DNA of 35,149 bases from DATAXV01 sp036272915 (GCA_036272915.1 DATAXV010000215.1:1-35149), one strand, 5' to 3'. Counted from the first letter of the stretch, positions 1 to 7,998 are shown. Notes: generated by a model not told the origin, from the sequence alone. Numbers and translations: made by a program.

Positions 1-131
1 ACCACGGCGGCGGCGACGACCACCACCACCACCGCCACGGCGACCAGGAACCGCCGCCGCGTGGGCCGGCGCTCGCTCACCGCGGCAGGCTCGGGGCTCT
101 CCGGGGCCGGCGACAGGATGGCGCCGCTCAT
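1..131 (-). CDS. N-terminus of a membrane-anchored protein, truncated by window edge
   Basis: About 43 codons are visible. They encode a proline/glutamate-rich cytoplasmic start, a basic stretch (RRPTRRR) and then an uninterrupted Val/Ala run typical of a signal anchor or first membrane helix. The ATG at 131 overlaps the TGA of the upstream lipoprotein gene as ATGA, so the two are very probably translationally coupled. In actinobacteria-like genomes, lipoproteins of this kind often precede a periplasmic adaptor (HlyD/peptidoglycan-binding type) of an efflux ABC system. That family assignment is inference, because no diagnostic domain lies inside the window. Confidence 0.6.
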   Translation of the reverse strand, partial: MSGAILSPAPESPEPAAVSERRPTRRRFLVAVAVVVVVVAAAV

Positions 132-706
132 GACTTGGCACCCGACTGACCACTGCCGCTGGTGCCACCGTTCGACTGGATCGCGGTGTCACCCTTCTGG
201 CAGCCCTTCAGCGCGGACTGGAACTGGGACGAGTTCTGGTTGACCCCGTCGCTCGGCGTGAGGACGATGACGCCCTGGCCGTTGGGGTCGGGGAAGTTGG
301 GGAACCCCTGAGCGCGCATGCACCTGGCCATCGCCAGGTCGTCCTTCTTCAGCTGCGCCTGCTGCGCAGGGGTGAGACTCGCCGGCCCCGGCTGGAGCTT
401 GTGGCAGGCCTGCTGCGCCGCCTTGAACTGGGGCGAGTTGGGGTCCACCTCGTTGCGGTTCATCTTCATCGTGATCCCGTTGCCATTCGAGGTCGGATCG
501 GGAAACTTCGACACCCCATGGGCGCGCATGCATTTGGAGTAGGCGAGCGCCCGCGCCAGGGCGCGGTTCTGCCCGGAGTTCCCCGGCGACTCCGCCCCCG
601 GCCGGACGCAGCCCGCGAGCAGGATGAGAAGCCCCGCCCCGAGAAGCAGGACCCGCGCCGCGGCTCCGGCTCGCCCGAGGGCGGACCCGATCGGCATGTT
701 GTGCAT
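128..706 (-). CDS. Secreted lipoprotein with duplicated CMRAxGxxxFPDP module
   Basis: A 192-residue lipoprotein. A hydrophobic signal (about residues 18-32) ends in the lipobox LLAGC, with Cys33 as the lipidated residue. The mature part holds two copies of one module: CMRAHG..FPDP (Cys59) ending in QQAC (Cys101), and CMRAQG..FPDP (Cys129) ending in KGC (Cys169). Each copy therefore has a Cys pair about 40 residues apart, suggesting two small disulfide-bonded repeats. The C-terminus is Gly/Ser-rich. The start at 706 follows AGGAG with 9 nt spacing. It overlaps the next minus-strand gene by 4 bp and is divergent from a two-component system, a likely regulator. Similar hypothetical lipoproteins are common beside efflux genes; the molecular function is unknown. 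Confidence 0.75.
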   Translation of the reverse strand: MHNMPIGSALGRAGAAARVLLLGAGLLILLAGCVRPGAESPGNSGQNRALARALAYSKCMRAHGVSKFPDPTSNGNGITMKMNRNEVDPNSPQFKAAQQACHKLQPGPASLTPAQQAQLKKDDLAMARCMRAQGFPNFPDPNGQGVIVLTPSDGVNQNSSQFQSALKGCQKGDTAIQSNGGTSGSGQSGAKS

Positions 707-782
707 CGCGTCGAACTCCTGAGCTGGCGGAGCGTGGACCCGCTCCGCATCGGTCTCGTCGCAATGGGGTGTACAGGCCCGG

Positions 783-800
783 CGGTGACATGCCGGTGAC
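783..800. promoter_or_regulatory. Tandem CGGTGACA direct repeat in divergent promoter region
   Basis: The 268-bp region between the lipoprotein start (706) and the kinase start (975) holds CGGTGACA at 783-790 and again at 793-800, a 10-bp period. Direct repeats with 10-11 bp spacing are the usual architecture of OmpR/PhoB-family binding sites, and an OmpR-type regulator is encoded just downstream. No convincing -35/-10 pair was identified. The operator role is inference. Confidence 0.3.
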
Positions 801-974
801 AGGCCCTGTTACCGATTTGTCATCCGGGTCCGGGCATGATCAACCGGTGGGCGGGCCGAGAGCCGGTCGAGGCAGGCAGGTGCGGCGCAGGAGGCGCTCC
901 GGCGGGAGCGACCCCGGCGCTGGCTCGCGTCCAGCGCCGGCAGCCCCCACGACGGCCGCTGGGAGGTTGTGAAC

Positions 975-2207
975 ATGGAGTCGGAAAGCAACTGGCGCCT
1001 CGATCTCCGCCGTCTCCGCCTACCCCGGCGCACGGTGAGGCTCCGGCTCACGCTCCTCTACCTGGGCCTGTTCCTGGTCTCCGGGGCGGTCCTGCTCGGC
1101 ATCACCTACACGGTCACGCAGACCAGGAGCGGGGGCGGTTCGGTCTCCTCGAGCGCCGGGTCCGGGATCACCCCGGGAGGCGTGCCGCCCAGTGGCGTCC
1201 CGGGGGAGCACTGCACGATCAGCTCCTCGAAGACGCTGTGTAAATCCTTCAGCGAGGGACGCGAGGCCGCGCTCAGCCAGCTGCCGGCGGCATCGGCCAT
1301 CGCTCTCGGTTGCATGGTCGTCTTCTCCGCCGGGCTGGGCTGGGTGGTGGCGGGCCGTGTGCTCCGCCCGCTGCAGGACATCACGCAGGCGGCACGCCGG
1401 ATCTCCGCCGACAACCTGCACAGCCGGCTGGCCATGGAGGGACCCGACGACGAGCTCAAGGACCTGGGCGACACGATCGACGACCTCCTGGCCCGGCTCG
1501 AGAGCGCGTTCGAGTCCCAGCGGCGCTTCGTCGCCAACGCCTCCCACGAGCTCCGCACCCCCCTGGCCATGATGCGCACCTCACTCGACGTGGCCATGGC
1601 CAAGCCCGAGCCGATCTCGCCCCAGCTCCAGGCGCTGGCGCCCAAGCTCCGCGCCGGTCTGAGCCGCGCTGAAACCCTGCTCGAGAGCCTGCTCGTGCTC
1701 GCGTGGGCCGACCGCGGCTCCCTCCCCGAGCCGGTGACGGTGTCGCTGGCCGAGCTCGCCTGGGCGGCGCTCGGCGCCCGCGCCGAGGCCGCCGTGCGCA
1801 TGCACCTTCAGGTCCGGCACGAGATCGGCGACGCGTGGGTCCGGGGGAGCAGCACGCTGCTGGCGCGCATGGTCGAGAACCTGGTCGACAACGCCGTCCG
1901 CCACAACCAGGCGGGGGGCTGGCTGCAGGTGCACACCGGCACCGTGGAGGGACGGGCGCTGCTCGTCGTCGAGAACGGCGGCCACCTCCTCCCTCCTGAC
2001 CAGGTGCGGGAGCTGGCCGAGCCGTTCCGGCGCATCGGCGGCGACCGCCTCGGCCGGGATGGCTACGGCCTCGGCCTTTCCATCGTCGCCGCCATCGCCT
2101 CCGCCCACGGCGGCTCCCTGGACCTCACGGCCCGAGCCGAGGGGGGGCTGCGTGTCGTCGTCGATCTGCCCGCGGTCGCGCCCTTCGAGGTGGGAACCGT
2201 TTCATGA
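975..2207 (+). CDS. Two-component sensor histidine kinase (HAMP, HisKA, HATPase)
   Basis: Membrane histidine kinase of about 410 residues. Transmembrane segment 1 (about residues 18-40) is followed by a short extracytoplasmic loop of about 60 residues with two Cys, then transmembrane segment 2, HAMP, and the H-box ASHELRTP with phosphoacceptor His191. The N-box is ENLVDNAVRHN near 301, and the G-box is GYGLGLSIV. ATG 975 is preferred over the in-frame GTG at 969 because GGGAGG at 961-966 lies 8 nt before the ATG but only 2 nt before the GTG. The stop overlaps the regulator start as ATGA. Kinase-first order is less usual than regulator-first. The small sensor loop suggests detection of a membrane or small-molecule stress; the signal is unknown. 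Confidence 0.9.
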   Translation: MESESNWRLDLRRLRLPRRTVRLRLTLLYLGLFLVSGAVLLGITYTVTQTRSGGGSVSSSAGSGITPGGVPPSGVPGEHCTISSSKTLCKSFSEGREAALSQLPAASAIALGCMVVFSAGLGWVVAGRVLRPLQDITQAARRISADNLHSRLAMEGPDDELKDLGDTIDDLLARLESAFESQRRFVANASHELRTPLAMMRTSLDVAMAKPEPISPQLQALAPKLRAGLSRAETLLESLLVLAWADRGSLPEPVTVSLAELAWAALGARAEAAVRMHLQVRHEIGDAWVRGSSTLLARMVENLVDNAVRHNQAGGWLQVHTGTVEGRALLVVENGGHLLPPDQVRELAEPFRRIGGDRLGRDGYGLGLSIVAAIASAHGGSLDLTARAEGGLRVVVDLPAVAPFEVGTVS

Positions 2208-2885
2208 GGGTGCTGGTCGCCGAGGACGTGGAGCAGCTGGCGGATGACATCGCCGAGGGGCTTCGGGACCAGGGGCTGGCCGTGGACGTGGCCTACGACG
2301 GGGTCCAGGCCGCGACCAGGATCGAGGTCAACGACTACGACGTGGTGATCCTCGACCGCGACCTTCCCGCCATGCATGGCGACACCCTCTGCCGCGAGGT
2401 CACCAGGGAGGAGGGAGCGCCCATGATACTGATGCTGACCGCGGCCGGCTCGATCGTGGACCGCGTCTCCGGGCTCAGCCTCGGCGCGGACGACTACCTG
2501 ACCAAGCCCTTCGACTTCACCGAGCTGGTGCTGAGGGTTCGGGCGCTCGCCCGCCGCCGGCCCCCGCTCCCACGCCCGGATCCTCCGTGCCGGCGGAGTC
2601 GAGCTGGATTCGATCCGGCGCCGCGTGACTCGGGGGGAGCGGGTGTGCGAACTGTCGGCCAAGGAGTTCGGGGTGCTCGAGGCGCTGCTGCGAGCGAGCC
2701 CCGCCGCGCTCAGCGCCGAGGACCTGCTGGAGCAGGTCTGGGACGAGAACGCCGATCCCTTCTCGAACACGGTGGCGGTCACCATCCGGCGTCTCCGGCT
2801 CCGGCTGGGAGAGCCGGCCGCGATCGAGACCGTCCCCGGGGCCGGCTACCGCATCGGCGCGGATTCTGAGCCTCCGGCCGGCTGA
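2204..2885 (+). pseudogene. OmpR-family response regulator interrupted by a +1 frameshift
   Basis: The receiver domain is intact: acidic residues E7/D8, phosphoacceptor Asp51 in VVILDRDLP, LTAAG, and the conserved Lys in DDYLTKPF. Right after the domain linker (RALARRR) the reading frame is lost. The winged-helix DNA-binding domain (RILRAGGVEL, LSAKEFGVLEALL, TVAVTIRRLRLRLG, VPGAGYRIG) continues one base later, ending at 2885. Removing one base near the CCCCC run at 2561-2565 restores a normal regulator of about 226 residues. This is either an assembly/sequencing indel or a real inactivating mutation. Without the correction the product would be a receiver with a foreign tail ending at 2869. 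It is coupled to the upstream kinase. Confidence 0.8.
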
Positions 2886-2890
2886 TCCGC

Positions 2891-2927
2891 ATCTCGAACA
2901 GCTCGAGATACGGGCCGCTCGGCGGCC
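2891..2927. terminator. Tandem hairpins between convergent genes
   Basis: In the 48-bp gap between the regulator and sulfatase stop codons lie two perfect inverted repeats. One is ATCTCGA/TCGAGAT (2891-2897 and 2903-2909, 5-nt loop); the other is GGCCGC/GCGGCC (2913-2918 and 2922-2927, 3-nt loop). Neither has a T tract, so action as a bidirectional terminator is inferred from position and symmetry. Confidence 0.45.
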
Positions 2928-2933
2928 GGGCGG

Positions 2934-4376
2934 TCAGCTGCCCAGAACGCTCGCCAGCACCGGCCTCACCGGCCGGCCCGGGACCAGCCTCCCATCCTCG
3001 ACGAAGCCCTCCTCGCGCCCCTCCAGCTCCGCCGTCAGGCGCGCCCGCCAGGCGGAGAGGCGGCTGGCGTGGGCGGTCTCGGGGGCGAGGTCGTGGAGCT
3101 CCTCCGGGTCCTCTCGCAGGTCGAAGAGCTGCTCGACGCCGGTGCCGCTCATCCAGACGTACTTGTCGCGGCCGTCGGTGAGCCACTGCAGCGACTGGCC
3201 GAACAGGGTGTGCTCCCCGTGCAGGTGGTCGCGCACCGAACTCCGGCGCCCGTCGAGCAGCGGCATCAGGCTGCGGCCGTCGATGCCGTCCGGTATCTCC
3301 AGCCCGGCCAGGTCGAGCACGGTGGGGAGGACGTCGCGGAGCTCGACGACGGCGTCCTCGGTGGCCCCGGCGGGGACGCGGCGGCCCCTCGGATCGGAGA
3401 TCAGCAGCGGCACTCGCGCCGACCCCTCGTAGGGGTAGCCCTTCCGGAAGAGGTGGTGGTCGCCGAGCATCTCGCCGTGGTCGGAGGTGAAGAGGAAGAC
3501 CGTGTCCTCGAGCAGGCCGTGCTCGGCGCAGGTCTCGACGAAGCGGTTGATCTGCTGGTCGATGTGGGCCATGTGCCCGTAGTAGCCGGCCCTCGCCCGC
3601 TGCAGCATGACCTCGTCGATGGGACCGCGGAAGGTGTCCGCCCGCAGGCTCCTCTGACCGGCGAAGACGTCCGCCCAGTCGCCCACCGGCGGGGCCGGCA
3701 TGCGCCGGCCGATGAACTGCTCGAAGGCCCAGGCGGGTGGGTCGTAGGGCGGGTGGGGGCGGTGGAAGGAGAGCATCAGGAAGAAGGGCTTGCCCGGATC
3801 CCGGCGGCGCAGGAAGTCGATGCCCATGGTCGAGACCCAGGTCGAGGGGTGGACGTGCTCCGGCTTGTCCCAGGGGCGGGCGACGTGGGAGTTGCAGTTG
3901 AGGCCGTGGTCGAAGTAGTCGGCGTCACCGCCGATCTCGCGCCGCAGCCAGGGCAGATAGTCGTCGTTGGCGTCGAGGTCGATCGGCCGGCGCCTGCCGG
4001 CATGGAGGTAGCCGTCGTGGAGGACGACGTGCTGGAAGCCGATCTGCGAGCGCTCGGGGAAGACGTGGAGCTTGCCCACGGCCTCGGTCTGGTAGCCGTT
4101 GCGGGTGAGCTCCGACGCGATCGTGACCGGGTAGTCCCAGGGGACCATGTCCTGGTAGCCGACGCGGCCGTGGTGCCGCGGCGCGAGGCCGGTGTAGAGG
4201 GCGGCGCGGGCGGGCACGCAGGTCGGGGTGGCGCTGTAGCAGCGGTGGAAGCGGACGCCCGAATCGGCGAGTTGATCGAGGTAGGGGGTCTGCACGACCG
4301 GATGGCCGTCGCAGGACAGGCAGTCGCCTCGCCACTGATCGACCAGGAACAGAACCAGGTTGGGCTGGTCGGGCAT
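2934..4376 (-). CDS. Sulfatase (formylglycine-dependent, alkaline-phosphatase superfamily)
   Basis: A 480-residue sulfatase that hydrolyses sulfate esters; the substrate cannot be read from sequence. The C-x-P-x-R motif CVPAR puts the formylglycine precursor at Cys53, followed by AALYTGLAPRHHG. Metal ligands are provided by Asp13 in LVDQWRGD and by TSDHGEMLGDH further on. The downstream GKGYPYEGSARVPLL-like stretch (FRKGYPYEGSARVPL) is typical of the arylsulfatase/choline-sulfatase type. No signal peptide is seen, so it is probably cytoplasmic. The ATG at 4376 follows AAGGAGG with good spacing. It lies 49 bp downstream of the NmrA-like gene on the same strand, so co-transcription is likely. 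Activity requires a formylglycine-generating enzyme not encoded here. Confidence 0.9.
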   Translation of the reverse strand: MPDQPNLVLFLVDQWRGDCLSCDGHPVVQTPYLDQLADSGVRFHRCYSATPTCVPARAALYTGLAPRHHGRVGYQDMVPWDYPVTIASELTRNGYQTEAVGKLHVFPERSQIGFQHVVLHDGYLHAGRRRPIDLDANDDYLPWLRREIGGDADYFDHGLNCNSHVARPWDKPEHVHPSTWVSTMGIDFLRRRDPGKPFFLMLSFHRPHPPYDPPAWAFEQFIGRRMPAPPVGDWADVFAGQRSLRADTFRGPIDEVMLQRARAGYYGHMAHIDQQINRFVETCAEHGLLEDTVFLFTSDHGEMLGDHHLFRKGYPYEGSARVPLLISDPRGRRVPAGATEDAVVELRDVLPTVLDLAGLEIPDGIDGRSLMPLLDGRRSSVRDHLHGEHTLFGQSLQWLTDGRDKYVWMSGTGVEQLFDLREDPEELHDLAPETAHASRLSAWRARLTAELEGREEGFVEDGRLVPGRPVRPVLASVLGS

Positions 4377-4425
4377 CGGCTCCCTCCTTACCTCGGGGAC
4401 GCCGGCCGCGCCCCGCGCCCGGGCA

Positions 4426-5286
4426 TCACGCGAAGGCGTCCCGGTGGTTGCTGACGAACCGGGCGAGATCGATCGGGTCGCGCCCGGTCAGATCCCGCAC
4501 CGTCTGGGTCACCCGCTCCGCCCCGCCCTGCCGGTAGGCGCGGGTGACGTCGATCAGGGCGTCGGCGTGGAACCGGGGCAGGCCCCGCTCGAGCATCCTC
4601 GCCCGCGCCTCCTCGTCGCCGAGCGCGACGTAGCGGATGGGCCGGCCCAGGACCGAGGTCATGACGCCGGCCGCCTGCGCGTAGGTCAGGGCCTCCGGGC
4701 CGGTGATGTCGTGGACACGGCCCTCGTGTCCCTCGGAGGTCAGCACCCGCGCCGCGACGCTGGCCACGTCGGCGGCGTCGACGAAGCTGATCGGCACCTC
4801 GAGCGCGGGCTGGGCGAAGAGGCTTCGCTCCCGGATCGACGGGCCCATCTGGCGCGAGAAGGTCTGCATGTAGAAGTTCGGTCGCAGCAGCGTCACCGCC
4901 AGATCCGACGCCTCCAGCGCCCGCTCGACGGGCCGGTGCAGGCGAGCGATCGGGGTCAGCTCCTCGTCGCAGCGCCAGACCGAGAGCTTGACCAGGCGGC
5001 GTATGCCGGCGGCGACGGCGGCCTCGACCAGGTTGAGCTCCTGCGTGGTCTGGTCCGGACCCATGGCCCCGAGCAGGAAGACGGCGTCGACCCCCTCCAG
5101 TGCCGGGGGCAGTGTCTCCGGGCGGGAGAGGTCGAGGGTGACCGCATCCTCACCGGCCGCCAGCGCCCGCCCCGTCCGCGAAGGGTCGTGGTAGGCGGCT
5201 CGAGCGGGCCTCCCGCTTTGTCGCAGCTCCTTGAGCAGTGCCGAGCCGACGTTGCCACTGGCTCCGCCGACCAGGATCAGGCTCAT
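4426..5286 (-). CDS. NmrA-like NAD(P)-binding atypical SDR
   Basis: A 286-residue Rossmann protein. The N-terminus MSLILVGGASGNVGSALL carries the GxxGxxG dinucleotide motif. VFLLGAMGPDQT, followed by LVKLSVWRCDEE and LLRPNFYMQT, matches the NmrA/HSCARG and NAD(P)H:quinone-oxidoreductase-2-like group. The active-site Tyr/Lys of classical SDRs is absent, so the protein may be a redox sensor or a quinone-type reductase. Start 5286 is chosen over the upstream in-frame ATG at 5301 because GGGGAGG lies at the right distance before 5286. It is preceded by tetR on the same strand with a 68-bp gap and followed by the sulfatase. Confidence 0.85.
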   Translation of the reverse strand: MSLILVGGASGNVGSALLKELRQSGRPARAAYHDPSRTGRALAAGEDAVTLDLSRPETLPPALEGVDAVFLLGAMGPDQTTQELNLVEAAVAAGIRRLVKLSVWRCDEELTPIARLHRPVERALEASDLAVTLLRPNFYMQTFSRQMGPSIRERSLFAQPALEVPISFVDAADVASVAARVLTSEGHEGRVHDITGPEALTYAQAAGVMTSVLGRPIRYVALGDEEARARMLERGLPRFHADALIDVTRAYRQGGAERVTQTVRDLTGRDPIDLARFVSNHRDAFA

Positions 5287-5354
5287 ACGGCGCCTCCCCA
5301 TGACCGACCCAACATAGCCCGGACGCGCCGGACCGCGCTCGCGGCCGCCCGCTC

Positions 5355-6062
5355 TCACTCGCCTGCGGCGGGGTCGAAGAGACGGGCGAGACCGTCGAGG
5401 AGGTAGCCGAGCCGGCGCTCGAAGACGGCGTCGCGTCCCTCCTTTCCGGCCTTGGACAGCAGCAGCGACGTCAGCAGCGGGTAGGAGGCGGCGATGGTCG
5501 GGCTGCTGAGGAAGGGGGCGCGGCGGTCGCGGAGCTCCCCCGCCGCGAGTCCGGTCCGTCGCTCGCTCTCCAGGTGCGAGCTCTCCTCCAGGGCATACCC
5601 CTGGACGAAGGACTGGACCGTCGCCCAGATGTCGAAGGCCCGAACCGGTTCGAGGCCGTGGCCGTGGAGAAGGCGCAGGACCGACTCGCCCACGGCCAGC
5701 ATGTTGGGGCCGAAGCCGCCGGCCGAGGTCGAGTAGGCCGCCATCCAGGGATGGCGCAGGGCCGCCTGCCGGCTGAGGCGCGCGATCTCGGCGAGGTCCC
5801 GCCGCCAGTCTCCAGAGCGGGTCGGGACGACCACCTCGGCGCAGACCTCGTCGGCCATCAGGTCGATCAGGTCGTCGCGGCTGTCGAGGTAGCGGTAGAG
5901 GGACATCGTGCCCGCGCCGACGCGCGCCGCCACCTTTCGCATCGAGACCGCGTCGAGGCCCTCGGCGTCGGCGATCTCCACTCCGGCCGTCGCGATCTGC
6001 GCATAGGACAGAGCGCCGCGGCCGGATCCCCGATGACGCGTCACCCGCTGCCAGATGGCCAT
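5355..6062 (-). CDS. TetR-family transcriptional repressor
   Basis: About 235 residues. The N-terminal helix-turn-helix runs roughly residues 16-60 (ALSYAQIATAGVEIADAEGL, then MRKVAARVGAGTMSLYRYLDSRDDL). The C-terminal ligand domain resembles the tetracycline-repressor C-terminal type (RRDLAEIARLSRQAALRHPW and an FVQGYAL segment). The gene is divergent from the TetX-like monooxygenase, and two near-identical repeats sit between their starts, so it probably represses that operon and itself. Alternative in-frame starts exist at 6071 and farther upstream. 6062 is preferred because the operator repeat then lies just outside the gene; no clear ribosome-binding site is visible, so a leaderless message is possible. 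Confidence 0.85.
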   Translation of the reverse strand: MAIWQRVTRHRGSGRGALSYAQIATAGVEIADAEGLDAVSMRKVAARVGAGTMSLYRYLDSRDDLIDLMADEVCAEVVVPTRSGDWRRDLAEIARLSRQAALRHPWMAAYSTSAGGFGPNMLAVGESVLRLLHGHGLEPVRAFDIWATVQSFVQGYALEESSHLESERRTGLAAGELRDRRAPFLSSPTIAASYPLLTSLLLSKAGKEGRDAVFERRLGYLLDGLARLFDPAAGE

Positions 6063-6063
6063 T

Positions 6064-6114
6064 GCGTACATCGTACCCGTTGATGTAGGGTGTGTGCGTA
6101 CAACGTACCCGTTG
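6064..6114. promoter_or_regulatory. Pair of TetR-type operators between divergent genes
   Basis: A 19-bp element occurs at 6064-6082 and again at 6096-6114 with a single difference (T at 6071, A at 6103), a 32-bp period of about three helical turns. The second copy contains the perfect inverted repeat CAACG-TACC-CGTTG (6101-6114); the first copy has one arm mismatch (CATCG). Position and symmetry fit two dimeric TetR sites controlling both directions. No confident -35/-10 elements could be assigned. Confidence 0.65.
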
Positions 6115-6139
6115 GGAAAGCAAAGGGAGTCCTCGAACA

Positions 6140-7279
6140 ATGTCATCCATCGGCATCGCCATCGTCGGGGGCGGCCCGGGGGGCCTGACCTTGGCTCGCG
6201 TGCTCCACACGCGCGGCATCGGTTCGACCGTCTACGAGATGGACGCCTCCGCCTTCGCCCGCGACCAGGGAGGCACCCTGGACCTCGACGAGGGGGCGGG
6301 CCAGGAGGCCCTCCGCGAGGCCGGCCTGCTCGACCGCTTCCTGGAACTCAGCCGTCCCGAGGGGGGCGAGCTCCGGGTCCTCGACAGGAACGGGGCGGTC
6401 CGCCTCCACGAGCCCGCTTCGGAGGGCGGAGGGGAGCGTCCTGAGATCGACCGCAGCGTGCTCAAGCAGCTGCTTCTAGAGTCGCTCCCGGAGGGCACCG
6501 TGCGCTGGGGGAGCCGCGTCGTCGCCGTCGACGGCGCCACGCTCACGCTCGCCGACGGTGAGCGCGTCGAGGCCGACCTGGTGGTGGGTGCCGATGGGGC
6601 CTGGTCGAAGATCCGCCCACTCCTCTCCGACGCTCATCCGATCTACTCCGGTCTCTCCTTCGTCGAGGCCAACCTGTTGGACGTCGACACCCGGCACCCG
6701 GAGCTGTCGGCCCTCGTCGGTCACGGTTCGATGTTCTCGCTCGGCGACGAGAAGGGCGTGCTCGCGCAGCGCAACGGCGGCGGGCGGATCCGCGTCTACG
6801 CCGCGGTCAAGGCGCCCGAGGACTGGGCCGGCACCGGCGTCGTCGGATCCGGTGACGACGAGGCCATCAGGCGCCTCCTGCTCGACCTCTTCGAGGGCTG
6901 GGACGAGGGGCTGCGCCGGCTCTTCGCCGACGGCGACCTGCCGCTGGTGCCGCGTCCGATCTACGCCCTGCCGGTCGGCCATCGCTGGGAGCGGGTGGCG
7001 GGGGTGACCCTGCTCGGCGACGCCGCCCACCTGATGTCGCTCTTCGCCGGCGCCGGGGCCAACCTGGCCATGCTCGACGGCGCCCGCCTCGGCGTCGCCG
7101 TGGCCGAGGGGCGGACCCTGGAGGGCGACCTCGCCGCCTACGAGGCGGAGATGTTCCGGCGAAGCGAGGCGGAGGCCCGCGAATCGGCCGACAACCTCAT
7201 CGAGTTCTTCGTGCCCGACGCGGCCGACCGGATCGTCACCCTCTTCCGCGAGCTCGGTGGAGAGGAGGTTCGACCGTGA
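6140..7279 (+). CDS. TetX-like FAD-dependent monooxygenase
   Basis: A 379-residue group A flavin monooxygenase. The FAD site GGGPGG (residues 10-15) starts a Rossmann fold; ADLVVGADGAWSKIR is the DG motif, and LLGDAAHLMSLFAGAGANLAM the GD motif. The segment GGTLDLDEGAGQEALREAGL and the PEIDRSVLKQLLLESLPEG stretch closely resemble the TetX tetracycline-inactivating subgroup by recall. The native substrate is unknown and could be another aromatic compound. ATG 6140 is chosen because AGGGAG lies about 10 nt before it; the longer frame from 6092 would run through the operator. Its stop overlaps the hydrolase start (GTGA), giving a two-gene operon under the divergent TetR. Confidence 0.87.
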   Translation: MSSIGIAIVGGGPGGLTLARVLHTRGIGSTVYEMDASAFARDQGGTLDLDEGAGQEALREAGLLDRFLELSRPEGGELRVLDRNGAVRLHEPASEGGGERPEIDRSVLKQLLLESLPEGTVRWGSRVVAVDGATLTLADGERVEADLVVGADGAWSKIRPLLSDAHPIYSGLSFVEANLLDVDTRHPELSALVGHGSMFSLGDEKGVLAQRNGGGRIRVYAAVKAPEDWAGTGVVGSGDDEAIRRLLLDLFEGWDEGLRRLFADGDLPLVPRPIYALPVGHRWERVAGVTLLGDAAHLMSLFAGAGANLAMLDGARLGVAVAEGRTLEGDLAAYEAEMFRRSEAEARESADNLIEFFVPDAADRIVTLFRELGGEEVRP

Positions 7280-7998
7280 CCGGCGCCGCCACCGTCCACC
7301 ATCCCCACCCGGAGCTGCCCCTGACCGTCGCCCTGCGCGGCGAGGGCCGGCCGGCACTGGTCCTCCACGGCGGGGCCGGCCCGGACAGCATGACCGCCAT
7401 CGTCGATCACCTCGCCCAGACCCATCACGTGCTCGCGCCCACCCATCCGGGCTGGGACGGGACCCCGCGCCCCTCCTGGTTCGCGGGGGTCGACGGCCTG
7501 GTCGAGACCTACCTCGACCTGATCGACGATCTCGGCCTCCACGAGCTGCTCGTCCTCGGCAGCTCGTTCGGCGGATGGGTGGCGGCCGAGATCGCGGTGC
7601 GGGACCGTGGCCGCCGCCTCTCCGAGCTGGTCCTGGTCGACGCCATCGGCCCGGTGATCCCCGGGCAGAGCATCGCCGTGCCGGGCGGGCCGCCGCCGGG
7701 GCCTGGCGCCGGCCCGCGGCGCGGGCTGGACCCGCGCAACATGCAGGCTCTGGCCGTCTACGCCGGCTCTGACACGGGCGATCCCAAGCTGCTCTCCCGG
7801 CTCTCCCGGGTGAAGGCTCGCACCCTGCTGCTCTGGGGAGACGAGGACGTCGTCGTCGCTCCCGAGTTCGGGCGGGCCTATGCCGGCGCCATCCCCGGCG
7901 CGCGCTTCGAGCTGATCGAGGGCGGCGGGCACATCCCGACCCGGGAGCAGCCTGAGGCCACGCTGGCGGCCCTCGACCGCTTCCTGTCGAACTCCTGA
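7276..7998 (+). CDS. Alpha/beta hydrolase
   Basis: A 240-residue alpha/beta-hydrolase fold. It has an oxyanion segment LVLHGGAG, nucleophile elbow GSSFGG, catalytic acid in LLWGDEDVV, and catalytic His in EGGGHIPTREQP. The cap between VLVDAIGPV and the acid strand is short and rich in Pro/Gly (PGGPPPGPGAGP), which suggests a reduced lid. The GTG start overlaps the monooxygenase stop by 4 bp, so it is translationally coupled and probably acts on the product or ester form of the same substrate. No secretion signal is present. The exact reaction is unknown. Confidence 0.87.
   Translation: MTGAATVHHPHPELPLTVALRGEGRPALVLHGGAGPDSMTAIVDHLAQTHHVLAPTHPGWDGTPRPSWFAGVDGLVETYLDLIDDLGLHELLVLGSSFGGWVAAEIAVRDRGRRLSELVLVDAIGPVIPGQSIAVPGGPPPGPGAGPRRGLDPRNMQALAVYAGSDTGDPKLLSRLSRVKARTLLLWGDEDVVVAPEFGRAYAGAIPGARFELIEGGGHIPTREQPEATLAALDRFLSNS

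Noticed and set aside
3069..4454. 461-codon open frame opposite the sulfatase
   Set aside because: Valine/glycine/glutamate-rich shadow produced by high GC codon bias on the other strand; no domain, and the sulfatase is unmistakable.
4426..6219. 597-codon frame apparently fusing an Arg-rich region to the NmrA-like protein
   Set aside because: The upstream half is an out-of-frame reading of tetR; GGGGAGG before 5286 sets the true start.
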